A stretch of 64,000 bases of DNA from Ferrovibrio terrae_B (GCF_943371255.1 NZ_CALRUC010000003.1:1-64000); one strand, 5' to 3'. Shown: positions 41,998 to 51,369, numbered from the stretch's first letter. A program made the numbers and translations. Notes: generated by a model not told the origin, from the sequence alone.

Positions 41998-42633
41998 TTA
42001 TTCTGCCGCAACCGCCGGCTGGATCACCCGCATCACCGCGCGGGCCCGCTTGGCCACCTTCTGCGGTGTGAAGCCGGGTTTGTAGATCGACCCACCCAGT
42101 CCGAAGCCGGCGGCGCCCGCTTCCAGCCAGGGATCCATATTGTCGGCATTGATGCTGCCGACCGGGATCACCGGCATGGTGCTGGGCAACACGGCCCGCA
42201 GGCTTTTCAGCACTGCCGGCGAGAAGGCTTCAGCCGGAAACAGCTTGAGCCCATCGGCGCCGGCCTGGATCATGGCAAAAGCTTCCGTCGGCGTGGCAAA
42301 ACCGGGGATGGATATCATGTCGAGCACTTTGGCCTTCTGCACGACATCGCCGCAGGCATGCGGCGACACCACCAGCTGGGCGCCCGCCTGGCAGATACGC
42401 TTGACCATCGTGCAGTCCACCACGGTGCCCGCGCCGATCAGCGCCTGATCGCCATAGCGCTTGGCCAGATTCTTGATGCTGGTCAGCGGATCGGGTGAAT
42501 TCAGCGGCACCTCGATGATGCGGATACCGGTCTCGATCAGGGCCGCGCCGATATCAACCACTTCCTCGGGCTTCACGCCACGCAAAATGGCGACCAGCGG
42601 GCAGGCCTGCAGCCAGCTTGAAAGATCCTTCAT
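41998..42633 (-). CDS. dgoA: 2-dehydro-3-deoxy-6-phosphogalactonate aldolase
   Basis: A 211-aa class I aldolase cleaving 2-keto-3-deoxy-6-phospho sugar acids (KDPGal/KDPG) to pyruvate and glyceraldehyde 3-phosphate. Marks are PLVAILRGVKPEEVVDIGAALIETGIRIIEVPLNSPDP (the LNSP form is that of DgoA), IGAGTVVD, VVSPHACGDV, FPAEAF with the Schiff-base region GLKLFPAE, and VIPVGSINADNM. It is the last gene of the ABC-transporter operon and overlaps the kinase stop by 4 bp (ATGA). Together with the kinase it completes the DeLey-Doudoroff phosphorylative branch. Confidence 0.94.
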   Translation of the reverse strand: MKDLSSWLQACPLVAILRGVKPEEVVDIGAALIETGIRIIEVPLNSPDPLTSIKNLAKRYGDQALIGAGTVVDCTMVKRICQAGAQLVVSPHACGDVVQKAKVLDMISIPGFATPTEAFAMIQAGADGLKLFPAEAFSPAVLKSLRAVLPSTMPVIPVGSINADNMDPWLEAGAAGFGLGGSIYKPGFTPQKVAKRARAVMRVIQPAVAAE

Positions 42634-43520
42634 GGCGTCCTCCTCGCCGTCAGCACCCCCAGGCGATACAGCCCGGTTGCCGCGGCATCTTCCGGCGCCA
42701 CATCGGCATCACTGCCGAGGAAGGCGAAAGCCTTCCGGTAACGCATCGTCAGCACGCCGGTTCCGACGATGACGACCTTTCCGGCCCAGGCGGTCGCCCG
42801 CAATTCATGGCCGATCAGGATACCTGAAAGATAGTGCGTCGCAGCCACCGCGGAAAGCTCATTAAACAGCCTTCGCGTGCGCACACTGAACAGGTGGTGC
42901 AGCAGGCCGCCCGACTGGCCGGAGAGGGCAAGGCCGGCTTCAAAGGCCGCGGTATCCAGGTCCGGGCCGCTTTCCGCCTGTAACATTGCGGCGATCAGGC
43001 CGTGGCTGCTCAGCAGGGCGAAAACCTCGCCGGTCATCGCCGTGGCAAAACCGGTAATGCGACCGCCGCGGACCTGCACATGCTTGGAATGGGTGCCGGG
43101 CAGGCAGATCGTGGCATCGCCGGCCAGATCGAGACCGAAAATCTGGGTTTCCTCGCCGCGCATGACATCGGGTATGCCATCGTCGTTGCGACAGGACAGG
43201 CCCGGCACGATATGGGCCAGGCGCCCGCCGCCAAGCTCGACCGGGCAGAGCCCGCCTGCAAGATCAGCCAGGCCGGCCGGACATTCGGTATAGGGAGCTT
43301 CGCGCCAGCCCTGCCGGCTACCCACCATGCCGGACAGCAGCACAGCTGCGGCCGGATCGGCCTGCAGCCAATCGCCAATCTGCTGTTGCAGGACGGCGGC
43401 ATAGTCGGTCGGCGTCAGGCTGGCGATACCGGACGTGGCGGCACGGCGTTCCAGCACCGCACCATCGGCCGCCATGCGATAGGCACGAAAGCCGCTGCTG
43501 CCCCAGTCTATGCCGATCAT
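42630..43520 (-). CDS. dgoK: 2-dehydro-3-deoxygalactonokinase
   Basis: A 296-aa kinase of the DgoK family, phosphorylating 2-keto-3-deoxygalactonate at C6 with ATP. The N-terminal phosphate motif IGIDWGSSGFRAYR (2-15), LSGMVGSRQGWREAPY, PGLSCRNDDGIPDVMRGEETQIFG and the CLPGTHSKHVQVRGGRI stretch are characteristic. It lies 12 bp after the ABC ATPase gene and overlaps the aldolase start. It is unrelated in fold to the PfkB-type KDG kinase at 51511 in the same island, giving two kinases for epimeric or related keto-deoxy acids. Confidence 0.94.
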   Translation of the reverse strand: MIGIDWGSSGFRAYRMAADGAVLERRAATSGIASLTPTDYAAVLQQQIGDWLQADPAAAVLLSGMVGSRQGWREAPYTECPAGLADLAGGLCPVELGGGRLAHIVPGLSCRNDDGIPDVMRGEETQIFGLDLAGDATICLPGTHSKHVQVRGGRITGFATAMTGEVFALLSSHGLIAAMLQAESGPDLDTAAFEAGLALSGQSGGLLHHLFSVRTRRLFNELSAVAATHYLSGILIGHELRATAWAGKVVIVGTGVLTMRYRKAFAFLGSDADVAPEDAAATGLYRLGVLTARRTP

Positions 43521-43532
43521 ACCGGCTGCCGC

Positions 43533-44606
43533 TCAGGCCGACAGGCGCCGCCCCGTGGCAGAATCGAAGAGATGCACGCGATCAAGCTGCGGCATCAGAT
43601 GCATCTTGCCGCCGGGATTGAAACCGTGCCGCTCGCTGAAAACGCCGCAAATCTGTGCGCCGCTCAGGTCGGCATAGACAAAGGTGCTGGCACCGGTCGG
43701 CTCAACCACACCCACGGTCACCGGCAGCCCATCGCTATCCGATGGCGACAGATGCTCGGGCCGGATGCCATAGACCACCGCCTGGCCATCCTGGCCGATG
43801 ATGTTGCCATTGAGCGGCAGATCGATGCCGGCATCGGTGGATACCCAGCTGCGCGCAGCATCGCGGCGTAGCGTGCCGCGGATCAGATTGATCGCCGGCG
43901 AGCCGATGAAGCCGGCGACAAACAGATTGGCCGGACGGTCATATAGCTCCAGCGGTGTACCGATCTGCTCAACAATGCCGTCATGCATCACCACGATGCG
44001 GTCGGCCATGGTCATCGCTTCGATCTGGTCATGGGTGACATAGATCGAGGTGGTCTTCAGTTGCTGGTGCAGGGCCTTGATTTCGGTGCGCATCTGCACG
44101 CGCAGCTTGGCATCCAGGTTGCTGAGCGGTTCGTCAAACAGGAAGACCTGCGGATTGCGCACAATGGCGCGCCCCATGGCGACGCGCTGGCGCTGCCCGC
44201 CGGAAAGCTGCTTGGGATAGCGATCCAGCAGAGTATCGAGACCGAGAATCTCCGAGGCGCGCTTGACCCGCTCCCCGATCGTGCCCCGATCGGCTTTGCG
44301 CAGCTTCAGCGAAAAGCCCATATTCTCGCGCACCGTCATATGCGGATAGAGCGCATAATTCTGGAACACCATGGCGATGTCGCGGTCTTTCGACGGCACT
44401 TCGTTCACCACCCGCTCGCCAATGCGAACGACGCCACCAGAAATCTCTTCCAGACCGGCGATCATGCGCAATAGGGTGGACTTGCCGCAGCCGGACGGTC
44501 CCACCAGAACGACGAATTCACCGTCCGGGATCGCAATATCGATGCCGTGGACCACTTCCAGCGCGCCATAGCGTTTGCGCACCGCTTCCACACTCACGCT
44601 CGCCAT
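43533..44606 (-). CDS. sugar ABC transporter ATP-binding protein (UgpC/MalK type)
   Basis: A 357-aa ATPase of the CUT1 carbohydrate importers. Walker A GPSGCGKST, Q-loop FQNYALYPHMTV, signature LSGGQRQRVAMGRAI, Walker B VFLFDEPLSNLD and the switch His in YVTHDQ are all present. A C-terminal MalK-type regulatory OB-like domain (about 235-355, GIRPEHL) follows. It works with the two permeases and binding protein directly upstream (40-bp gap), and sits just before the dgoK/dgoA genes, pointing to import of a sugar acid or its glycoside. Confidence 0.96.
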   Translation of the reverse strand: MASVSVEAVRKRYGALEVVHGIDIAIPDGEFVVLVGPSGCGKSTLLRMIAGLEEISGGVVRIGERVVNEVPSKDRDIAMVFQNYALYPHMTVRENMGFSLKLRKADRGTIGERVKRASEILGLDTLLDRYPKQLSGGQRQRVAMGRAIVRNPQVFLFDEPLSNLDAKLRVQMRTEIKALHQQLKTTSIYVTHDQIEAMTMADRIVVMHDGIVEQIGTPLELYDRPANLFVAGFIGSPAINLIRGTLRRDAARSWVSTDAGIDLPLNGNIIGQDGQAVVYGIRPEHLSPSDSDGLPVTVGVVEPTGASTFVYADLSGAQICGVFSERHGFNPGGKMHLMPQLDRVHLFDSATGRRLSA

Positions 44607-44646
44607 TTCAAACTCCCTGTTACTCTTTTTATTGTCGTCGCAAGAA

Positions 44647-45489
44647 TTACGACTTCACTGCCCCCGCAGTGAGGCCGGACACCATGTAACGCCGGAACAC
44701 ATAGTAGATCGCTGCCGGCGGCAATGCATAAACCGCACCTGTCGCCATGAGCACATTGAACGGCGCATCGTCAGTGGTGAGAAAATGACCGAGCGCCACG
44801 GCCAGGGTGATGTCCTTGTCAGCCGACAGCAGCAGGAAAGCGTAGAGATACTCGTTCCAGGCCAGCAGCAGTGCATAGGTGCCGATCGCCACCAGAGAAG
44901 GCGCCATCAGCGGCAGATAGATCAGGCGGAAAATCTGCAGCGGGCTGGCACCGTCGATGCGAGCGGCTTCGTCCAGTTCATAGGGCAGCTTGTCGGCATA
45001 CTGCTTCAGCACCCAGATGGCATAAGGCGAAGCGAAGGTCACCATGGTCAGGATCAGCGACCACTGCGTATTGAGCAGGCCATAGACTCCCATCACCTTG
45101 TACATCGGGATCGCCAGGAAGGCCGGCGGGATCAGATAGGTCGCCAATGCCATATTGGAGACCAGCCGGCCGCCGCGCACCCGCAGTCGGCTGATCGCAA
45201 AGGTGGCGGTGGAGGCAATGACCAGCGTGATGACACAGACCATCACGGCGACGAAAGCGCTGTTCCACAATTGCTGCCAGAAATGCTCGAGATAGTAGTG
45301 ACCCTGCTTCACGACGGTCTCATAATTTTCCAGCGTCGGGCGTGACGGCCAGAGCGCACCGGCAAAGGTTTCCACGCGCGGCGTGATCGACATGACGAAC
45401 AGGTGATAGATCGGGATCAGCGTCCAGATGAAGATGACGACCCCGAGCAGCATCAGGCGTGCTTCAATCAATATTTTACGCAGACTCAT
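44647..45489 (-). CDS. sugar ABC transporter permease (MalG/UgpE type)
   Basis: A 280-aa inner-membrane protein with six segments. The EAA loop that contacts the ATPase is seen as LDEAARIDGASPLQIFRLIYLPLMAPS (about 176-202). The N-terminal RKILIEARLMLLGVVIFIWTLIPIYHLFVMSITP is the usual first segment. The start overlaps the stop of the other permease by 4 bp, so the two halves of the channel are coupled. Confidence 0.95.
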   Translation of the reverse strand: MSLRKILIEARLMLLGVVIFIWTLIPIYHLFVMSITPRVETFAGALWPSRPTLENYETVVKQGHYYLEHFWQQLWNSAFVAVMVCVITLVIASTATFAISRLRVRGGRLVSNMALATYLIPPAFLAIPMYKVMGVYGLLNTQWSLILTMVTFASPYAIWVLKQYADKLPYELDEAARIDGASPLQIFRLIYLPLMAPSLVAIGTYALLLAWNEYLYAFLLLSADKDITLAVALGHFLTTDDAPFNVLMATGAVYALPPAAIYYVFRRYMVSGLTAGAVKS

Positions 45490-46364
45490 GGCTGCTCGCC
45501 TTTTCTCATCCGTCGCAGCATGAGAACCAGCAGCGGCAGCATCACCGGCAGCGCCACAACCACGGTGGTGACACCAACCTCGACTTCCGACATGCCGAAG
45601 GCATAGCGGATGCCAAGCGTGGCGAGTGTTTGCGTCGAATCGGCCGGTCCACCGCCCGTCAGCAGATAGATCGAGTTGAAATCGCCAAGACTCATGATGG
45701 TCGAGAGCAATGTGCAGGTGATGTAGAGGTTCCGCATGCTCGGGAAGGTGACATAGAAGAATTTCTGCAGCGGGCTGGCGCCATCGACATCGGCGGATTC
45801 ATAGAGATCCTTGGGGATCGCCAGACGACCGGCCAGCATGATCAGGGTCCAGAACGGCAGGTACTTCCAAATATGCACCAGGGAGATCATTCCCAGGCCG
45901 CTCCAGCGGTCGAGCAGCCAGTTCGGCCCGTCTTCCAACGTGAGGCGGAAGATCAGCGAATTGAGCATGCCCCACTCGGCATTGAGCATCCAGCGGAAGG
46001 ACAGGATGGTGGGAATCGAGGGGATCGCCCAAGGCAGAATGAAGATCACGCTGAGCCAGCGAATCCAGCGCTTTTCATGAGCGAAGAAGCCGGACAGCAG
46101 CAAGGCGAGGAACAGCTTGATGTTCACTGCCACGCCGAGGAAGACCACGGTGTTGACGATGGTGCGGGTGAAGACCGGATCGGTCCATAGCCGCACATAG
46201 CTTTTGGGATTGGTGCCCAGGATCAGGCCATAGCCGACCGGGTAGATCACCAGGGTGAGGAACAGAACGATATAGGGCACGAGGAAAATGAGACCCCAGA
46301 TCGCCTCCTGCGAGAGACGACCTGGGGCCTTTTCCCCGGCTTGCACGTCGATAACAGCAACCAC
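45486..46364 (-). CDS. sugar ABC transporter permease (MalF/UgpA type)
   Basis: A 292-aa inner-membrane protein with six segments. EAA-type loop KDLYESADVDGASPLQKFFYVTFPSMRNL lies at about 196-224. The N-terminal segment GLIFLVPYIVLFLTLVIYPVGYGLILG and the large periplasmic region SYVRLWTDPVFTRTIVNTVVF are typical. It follows the binding protein gene after 22 bp. Confidence 0.95.
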   Translation of the reverse strand: MVAVIDVQAGEKAPGRLSQEAIWGLIFLVPYIVLFLTLVIYPVGYGLILGTNPKSYVRLWTDPVFTRTIVNTVVFLGVAVNIKLFLALLLSGFFAHEKRWIRWLSVIFILPWAIPSIPTILSFRWMLNAEWGMLNSLIFRLTLEDGPNWLLDRWSGLGMISLVHIWKYLPFWTLIMLAGRLAIPKDLYESADVDGASPLQKFFYVTFPSMRNLYITCTLLSTIMSLGDFNSIYLLTGGGPADSTQTLATLGIRYAFGMSEVEVGVTTVVVALPVMLPLLVLMLRRMRKGEQP

Positions 46365-46386
46365 GACGATCAGCCGCTATTCAGAC

Positions 46387-47781
46387 TCAGCCTTCGACCA
46401 GCTGCTTGATGCGGGCGAACATCTCGTCGACCGCCTGCTCGGGCGAAACCTTGTCCTGGACGACGCGCGACATGGCACGGCCCCACACATTCTCCGCGTT
46501 CACGGTGGTGAACTTGTAGTTATAGACGAACGGGAACGGCACGGTCGGCTGCTTCACGAACTGTTGGTACACATTCTTGCGATGCTGGTCTTCCTGCCAG
46601 AAGGGGCGTTCCGCCGCTTCCTTGGTGACCGGGAACCAGCGGCCGAGCGAACCCTCGGTATAAGGGATCAGATTCTCGGACTGGGCCAGGAAGGCGAGGA
46701 ATTCCTTGGCGCGCTTCTTGTTAGGCGCATCGGCAAAAGCCACCGCCAGCTTGATCGACACCAGATTCGGCAGTGCCTGCCCATCGGGCTTGGCCGGCCA
46801 GTTTGTGGTGCGGATCAGGTCATAGTAGTTGGTCTTGGCCTGATCGCGATCCTTCTGCTCCTTGGCATTCATCATGTCATCCATGTGCTTGCCGGGGAGC
46901 GAGATGGTCGCGTTATGCGTCATCGGGGTGGTCTTGTTGTGGAAGGCGACGTTGTTGTCGACATCCTTCCACGACAGCGAACCGGGCGGGGTGCAGCCCT
47001 TGACCACGATATCCGTGTAGTCCTTCAGCGCGGCAACCATGCCGGCCTTGATCTTCGGATCGGTGATCAGCAGCTTGCCGTCCTTGTCGACCGGCATCGC
47101 GTTATAGGCATTCACATAGGAGAGGAAGCTGTAGAAGGTATCCGAAGCTTCCACCGACGAGGGATGACCGATGCCATAGACGCGCTTGCCCTTGGCGCGC
47201 AGGCCGGGCTGTACCTTGTCGCACCAGAAGGACCAGTAGCCCTTCCAATCCTTCGGGATGTCGGTTTCCTTGAAACCGGCTTCCTCGACCATGTCCTTCC
47301 AGTAATTCGCATGCATGGTCTGCTGGTAGATCGGCATGCCGTAATAGGCACGCTTGCCGCCCGGGCCCTGCAGGAAAGCCGTATCCAGCACGCCGGCGAG
47401 GAACTTGTCCTTGTTCGGCGTGATGACGTCGGACAGGTCTTCCAGCTTGCCTTCATAGGCCCATTTGCCGGCCGTGCGGAAATCGAAGGTCCAGCCGAAG
47501 GCCACGTCCGGCGGGGTCTTGGCTTCCACCGCCGACACGGCCTTGGTGATGATGTCTTCGACGCCGAACAGGCTGAGTTCGACGGTCACGCCGGTCTTCT
47601 GCTTGAAGCGGTCGATCACCGCATTCAGCGCGACGTCTTCCGCCGGGTAGAAGCCCTTGTTGAACCAGACGGTGAGCTTTTCCTGCGCCTGTGCAGGCAT
47701 TGCACCGGCCAGAACCGCACCGCCCAATACTGCGCCGGCGAGAATCCGCCCCGCGGTTTTACGCATGGTTGACTTACGCAT
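46387..47781 (-). CDS. ABC transporter sugar-binding protein
   Basis: A 464-aa periplasmic binding protein (CUT1, MalE/UgpB-like). Signal peptide about 1-32 ending AQAQEK. The mature protein starts EKLTVWFNKGFYPAEDVALNAVIDRFKQKTGVTVELSLFGVEDIITKAVSAVEAKTPPDVAFGW, typical of the extracellular binding family, and many aromatic residues suit sugar stacking. GGAGG seven bases before the ATG fixes the start. It is the first gene of the importer operon; its 174-bp upstream region holds two candidate operators, one shared with the rest of the island. Confidence 0.95.
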   Translation of the reverse strand: MRKSTMRKTAGRILAGAVLGGAVLAGAMPAQAQEKLTVWFNKGFYPAEDVALNAVIDRFKQKTGVTVELSLFGVEDIITKAVSAVEAKTPPDVAFGWTFDFRTAGKWAYEGKLEDLSDVITPNKDKFLAGVLDTAFLQGPGGKRAYYGMPIYQQTMHANYWKDMVEEAGFKETDIPKDWKGYWSFWCDKVQPGLRAKGKRVYGIGHPSSVEASDTFYSFLSYVNAYNAMPVDKDGKLLITDPKIKAGMVAALKDYTDIVVKGCTPPGSLSWKDVDNNVAFHNKTTPMTHNATISLPGKHMDDMMNAKEQKDRDQAKTNYYDLIRTTNWPAKPDGQALPNLVSIKLAVAFADAPNKKRAKEFLAFLAQSENLIPYTEGSLGRWFPVTKEAAERPFWQEDQHRKNVYQQFVKQPTVPFPFVYNYKFTTVNAENVWGRAMSRVVQDKVSPEQAVDEMFARIKQLVEG

Positions 47782-47820
47782 TTTTATTCCTCCCTGCCTG
47801 ACCCGTTGTGGGTTTTTTCT

Positions 47821-47833
47821 ATCGGTTACCGAT
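47821..47833. promoter_or_regulatory. ATCGGT-T-ACCGAT palindrome before the ABC operon
   Basis: A perfect 6-bp inverted repeat with one central base, 40-52 bp before the binding protein start. The GGTTACC core resembles LacI/GalR-type operators of sugar operons. It is separate from the GntR-type site 25 bp further upstream. Confidence 0.5.
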
Positions 47834-47857
47834 GCAACGCGGCATTCTACGTAGCAT

Positions 47858-47869
47858 CTTATATATCAG
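47858..47869. promoter_or_regulatory. island operator copy 1 (GntR/FCD site), upstream of the ABC operon
   Basis: CTTATATATCAG, one mismatch from the perfect palindrome CTGATATATCAG. With flanks the 17-bp form ATCTTATATATCAGTTT (47856-47872) matches the other two copies at 15 of 17 positions or close to it. It lies 77-88 bp before the binding protein start and overlaps a TATAAG that could be the -10 element on the minus strand. Confidence 0.75.
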
Positions 47870-47955
47870 TTTAGCCAGCCCGGCCCGGCCTGCCAAGCCC
47901 CCATTGCCCGCCTTTCGTCCCTGGCGGCACAGGCGCTGCAGATGCCCTTATTCCC

Positions 47956-49734
47956 TCAGTGGTTATGCCGCGGCACACCGAAAGTTTCGGCGATACGCTG
48001 ATAATCCGTGGCAAAATCCAGGCAGCCGCCTGTGGACAACTGGCCCACATGCTGGCGCTGCAGCTCCTGCCATGGTGTCTGGTTCACCAGCTTCGGCGGA
48101 ACCCAGGCCTTGCGGCGGCGCTCCAGCTCATCCTTCGGAATTAAAATGTCGGCGCTCCGCTTGTTCAGGTCGATGCGGATCTTGTCGCCGGTCTGCAGCA
48201 ACGCCAGGCCACCGCCAATGGCGGCTTCGGGCGAGGCATTGAGGATGGAGGGGCTGCCCGAGGTACCGCTCTGGCGACCGTCACCGATGCAGGGCAGCAG
48301 ATTGATACCCTGCTTCACCAGCCTGTCGGGTGGCAGCATGTTCACCACCTCGGCCGCGCCCGGATACCCGATCGGGCCAGTGTTGCGGATGACGAGAATG
48401 CTGTTCTCGTCGACCGGCAGCTTTGGATCATTGATCCGCGCGTGGTAATCCTCCGGCCCTTCAAAGACGATGGCTGTGCCCTCAAAGGCATTGGGGTCGC
48501 CCGGGCGCTCCAGGTATTTCTTGCGGAACTCCGCCGACACCACGGACGTCTTCATCACCGCCGAATCGAACAGTGTGCCTGACAGTACCGCGAAGCCCGC
48601 TTCCGGCAGCATCGGCTGCTTGTAGGGCTTGATCACGTTGCGATCCTCACAGACCGCGTCCTTCACATTCTCGCCCATGCTCTTGCCATTCACGGTGAGC
48701 ACGTCGGCATGCAGCTTGCCGGCCTCCAGCAACTCGCGCATCACCACCGGCACACCGCCGGCATGATGGAAGCCCTCACCCAGATACTCGCCGGCCGGCA
48801 TCAGGTTGACCAGCAGCGGCGTGTCGTAACCAACCTTGTCCCAGTCCTTCACATCCAGTTCGACGCCCATATGGCGGGCGATGGCATTCAGATGCGGCGG
48901 GCAGTTGGTCGAGGCACCCAGCGCGCTGGCTGCCACGATGGCATTCTCAAACGCCTTGCGGGTCATGATCTGCGACGGCTTGAGGTCTTCATGCACGATC
49001 TCGACAGCGCGGCGACCGGTCTCGTAGGCCATCTGGGCGCGCTCGCGATACGGCGCCGGAATCGACGCGCAGCCGGGCAGCGACATGCCGAGGGCCTCGG
49101 CCATGCTGTTCATCGACAGCGCCGTGCCCATGGTGTTGCAATGACCCGGGCTCGGCGCCGAGGAGGCCACCATTTCGAGGAACTGGTCGTAATTGATGCG
49201 GCCGGCCGCCAGCTCCTGGCGCGCGAACCAGACAACCGTGCCAGATCCGGCGCGCATGCCCTTGTACCAGCCATCCAGCATCGGGCCGCCAGAGAGCACG
49301 ATGGCCGGGATATCCACGGTGGCCGCCGCCATCAGCATGCCTGGTGTGGTCTTGTCGCAGCCGGTGGTCAGCACCACGCCATCGAGCGGATAGGAATACA
49401 GCAGCTCGGCCAGCGTCAGATACAGCAGGTTGCGGTCCAGCGCCGCAGTCGGCCGCTTGCCGGTTTCCTGGATCGGATGGGTGGGAAATTCAAACGGTAT
49501 GCCGCCGGCGTCGCGGATGCCTTCACGCACGCGCTTGGCCAGCTCGATATGGTGCCGGTTGCAGGGCGACAGGTCGCTGCCCGACTGGGCGATACCGATG
49601 ATCGGCTTGCCGCCGCGCAGCTCGGCCAGGGTGAGGCCGAAATTCAGATAGCGCTCGAGATACAGTGCGGTCATGCCCGGATCATGCGGGTTGTCGAACC
49701 ATTCGCGGCTGCGCAGTTTTTTCTTCTCGGTCAT
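47956..49734 (-). CDS. IlvD/Edd-family sugar-acid dehydratase (L-arabinonate dehydratase-like)
   Basis: A 592-aa Fe-S dehydratase making a 2-keto-3-deoxy acid from an aldonic acid. The three [2Fe-2S] cysteines are visible as Cys58 (SDLSPCNRHH), Cys126 (TTGCDKTTPG) and Cys199 (PGHCNTMGTA); the C-terminal DGRQSGTSGSPSILNASPEAA holds the catalytic Ser. The N-terminus REWFDNPHDPGMTALYLERYLNFGLTLAELRGGKPIIGIAQSGSD follows the pentonate/L-arabinonate dehydratase subgroup rather than true IlvD or Edd. The real substrate could be galactonate, arabinonate, xylonate or fuconate. It is 28 bp after the EamA gene, in the regulator's operon. Confidence 0.93.
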   Translation of the reverse strand: MTEKKKLRSREWFDNPHDPGMTALYLERYLNFGLTLAELRGGKPIIGIAQSGSDLSPCNRHHIELAKRVREGIRDAGGIPFEFPTHPIQETGKRPTAALDRNLLYLTLAELLYSYPLDGVVLTTGCDKTTPGMLMAAATVDIPAIVLSGGPMLDGWYKGMRAGSGTVVWFARQELAAGRINYDQFLEMVASSAPSPGHCNTMGTALSMNSMAEALGMSLPGCASIPAPYRERAQMAYETGRRAVEIVHEDLKPSQIMTRKAFENAIVAASALGASTNCPPHLNAIARHMGVELDVKDWDKVGYDTPLLVNLMPAGEYLGEGFHHAGGVPVVMRELLEAGKLHADVLTVNGKSMGENVKDAVCEDRNVIKPYKQPMLPEAGFAVLSGTLFDSAVMKTSVVSAEFRKKYLERPGDPNAFEGTAIVFEGPEDYHARINDPKLPVDENSILVIRNTGPIGYPGAAEVVNMLPPDRLVKQGINLLPCIGDGRQSGTSGSPSILNASPEAAIGGGLALLQTGDKIRIDLNKRSADILIPKDELERRRKAWVPPKLVNQTPWQELQRQHVGQLSTGGCLDFATDYQRIAETFGVPRHNH

Positions 49735-49762
49735 ATGGGGCTCCCTCGAACCAAATCCTACT

Positions 49763-50659
49763 TTATGTCGTCTTCACCTGTCGTTCGCGATGCAGGACGA
49801 ACAACCCGCTCGCAACGATGATCCCGGCACCCAGCAGCATCAGCGGCGTCGGCAGGTCGGCGAAAAACAGCCAACCCAGCAGAATCGCCCAGAGCAGCGA
49901 GGTATAGGTGTAGGGCACCACCACGGCGGCAGGTGCCAGCCGGAGGCCCTGGTTCACGCAGGCATGGGCGCCCGTGGCCACCACGCCGATCAGGACAAGA
50001 TAGCCGATGCCAGAAGCGTCGATCGGTGCCCAGCCCCAGGGCAGGGTCAGCAGCCCGGCGGCGCCGACCGCCAGCGTGTGATAGACGATCAGCGACAGCG
50101 CCCCGGTCTGCCGCAGCTGACGCGTGACAATCATCATCAGCGCATAGGCCGTGGAGCCGGCCAGCGCGATCAGTGCCGGCGCAGTGAACATGCCGCCCTC
50201 GGGCTGCAGTACCAGCAGCACGCCAATGAAGCCGACCGCCACGGCAACGCCGCGGCGCCAGCCGACCATTTCACCCAGCAAGGGAATCGCCAGCACGGTG
50301 ACGATCAATGGCGTGGCCTGATAGACCGACATCACATCGGCCAGCGGCAGGTAGCGGACCGACAGATAGAAACAGGCGACTTCGGCGACAATCAGCACCA
50401 GGCGCACGATCTGCCGGCCCGGCTGGGCCAGCACAAACACTTCACGCCAGCCGGTCTTGTGTACCATCGGCAGCAAAACGACCAGCGCCGCCGCTGAGCG
50501 GATGAACAGCAGTTGGCCGACCGCCACGCTGGCCACCATCCATTTGCCCAGAGCATCATTGAAGGTGAACAATGCCGTGCCCAGCAGCATGAACAGGATG
50601 CCATGCCAGTGACTGGTCTCGGCAGGAATGCCGGCGTTACTCAGGGCACGCTCGGCCAT
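49763..50659 (-). CDS. EamA (DMT) permease of the acid-sugar island
   Basis: A 298-aa inner-membrane protein with ten segments in two EamA repeats (HGILFMLLGTALFTFNDALGKWM ... LSVRYLPLADVMSVYQATPLIVTVLAIPLLGE, and ALMMIVTRQLRQTGA ... PYTYTSLLWAILLGWLFFADLPTPLMLLGAGIIVASGLFVL). It lies 2 bp after the GntR gene and 28 bp before the dehydratase, so it belongs to the island and may import or export an acid-sugar intermediate. Direction is not decided. Confidence 0.92.
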   Translation of the reverse strand: MAERALSNAGIPAETSHWHGILFMLLGTALFTFNDALGKWMVASVAVGQLLFIRSAAALVVLLPMVHKTGWREVFVLAQPGRQIVRLVLIVAEVACFYLSVRYLPLADVMSVYQATPLIVTVLAIPLLGEMVGWRRGVAVAVGFIGVLLVLQPEGGMFTAPALIALAGSTAYALMMIVTRQLRQTGALSLIVYHTLAVGAAGLLTLPWGWAPIDASGIGYLVLIGVVATGAHACVNQGLRLAPAAVVVPYTYTSLLWAILLGWLFFADLPTPLMLLGAGIIVASGLFVLHRERQVKTT

Positions 50660-50661
50660 GA

Positions 50662-51369
50662 CTAGCTGCTCCGCCTGTCCCGGCCGCGCGCCTGTTCATG
50701 CAGGATGATCTGGTAGTCGCGCGAGGCCGCGCGGATATGGATGCCCAGCAGGTTGAGCGCCTTGGTCCGTTCCTTGGCGCGCAGCAGCTTGACGATATTC
50801 TGATGCTCCGCGAGGGAGTCCTCGACCGTGCGGCTTTTCGAGGTGACACTCGCGCGCAGGGCCTGGATTTTCATTTCCAACTGCTGGTGCGCCTGGGTCA
50901 GAAAACGATTGTTGGCCCGGGTCAGGATATGCAGATGGTATTCGGTATCCAGCCGGCGGTAGGCCGGAATATCCCCATCCGCCACGGCCTTGGCCATGCG
51001 CCGCACATTCTGCTCCAGAGCATCGAGCAGCCCGGCCTCGTCATTGGCCAGCGCATCGCGCATCGCGGCTGCTTCCAGGATGACGCGATACTGGCACATC
51101 TCGGCCGCCTCTTCCGGCGCCAGCGAAAAAACAAAACTGCCGCGCTGCGGCTGGATATCGACCAGCCCCTCCAGCTTCAACTGCAGCAACGCTTCGCGCA
51201 CCGGTGTTTTGGAAATGCCGAGCTGGGCTGCCAGAACATTTTCCGACAGCGCCTCACCCAGCATCAACTCGCCATTGGTGATCCGCCCCCGGACATGATC
51301 CTTCACCAGTTCGGTGAGGGACTTCGGGCGCTCCAGCCGTGTGGTGCGGGCTGCGCTCTGTTTTGCCAT
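50662..51369 (-). CDS. GntR family regulator, FadR/FCD subfamily
   Basis: A 235-aa regulator: winged helix (about 18-82, LSENVLAAQLGISKTPVREALLQLKLEGLVDIQPQRGSFVF) and an all-helical FCD domain (about 90-220) with YRVILEAAAMRDAL and the metal-ligand-type residues in RRLDTEYHLHIL and DSLAEHQNIVKLL. FCD regulators of sugar-acid genes commonly respond to hexuronates or keto-deoxy acids. It leads an operon with EamA and the dehydratase. A 12-bp palindrome of the FadR-like type lies 71 bp upstream and recurs at the two other island promoters, making this protein the likely binder. Confidence 0.94.
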   Translation of the reverse strand: MAKQSAARTTRLERPKSLTELVKDHVRGRITNGELMLGEALSENVLAAQLGISKTPVREALLQLKLEGLVDIQPQRGSFVFSLAPEEAAEMCQYRVILEAAAMRDALANDEAGLLDALEQNVRRMAKAVADGDIPAYRRLDTEYHLHILTRANNRFLTQAHQQLEMKIQALRASVTSKSRTVEDSLAEHQNIVKLLRAKERTKALNLLGIHIRAASRDYQIILHEQARGRDRRSS

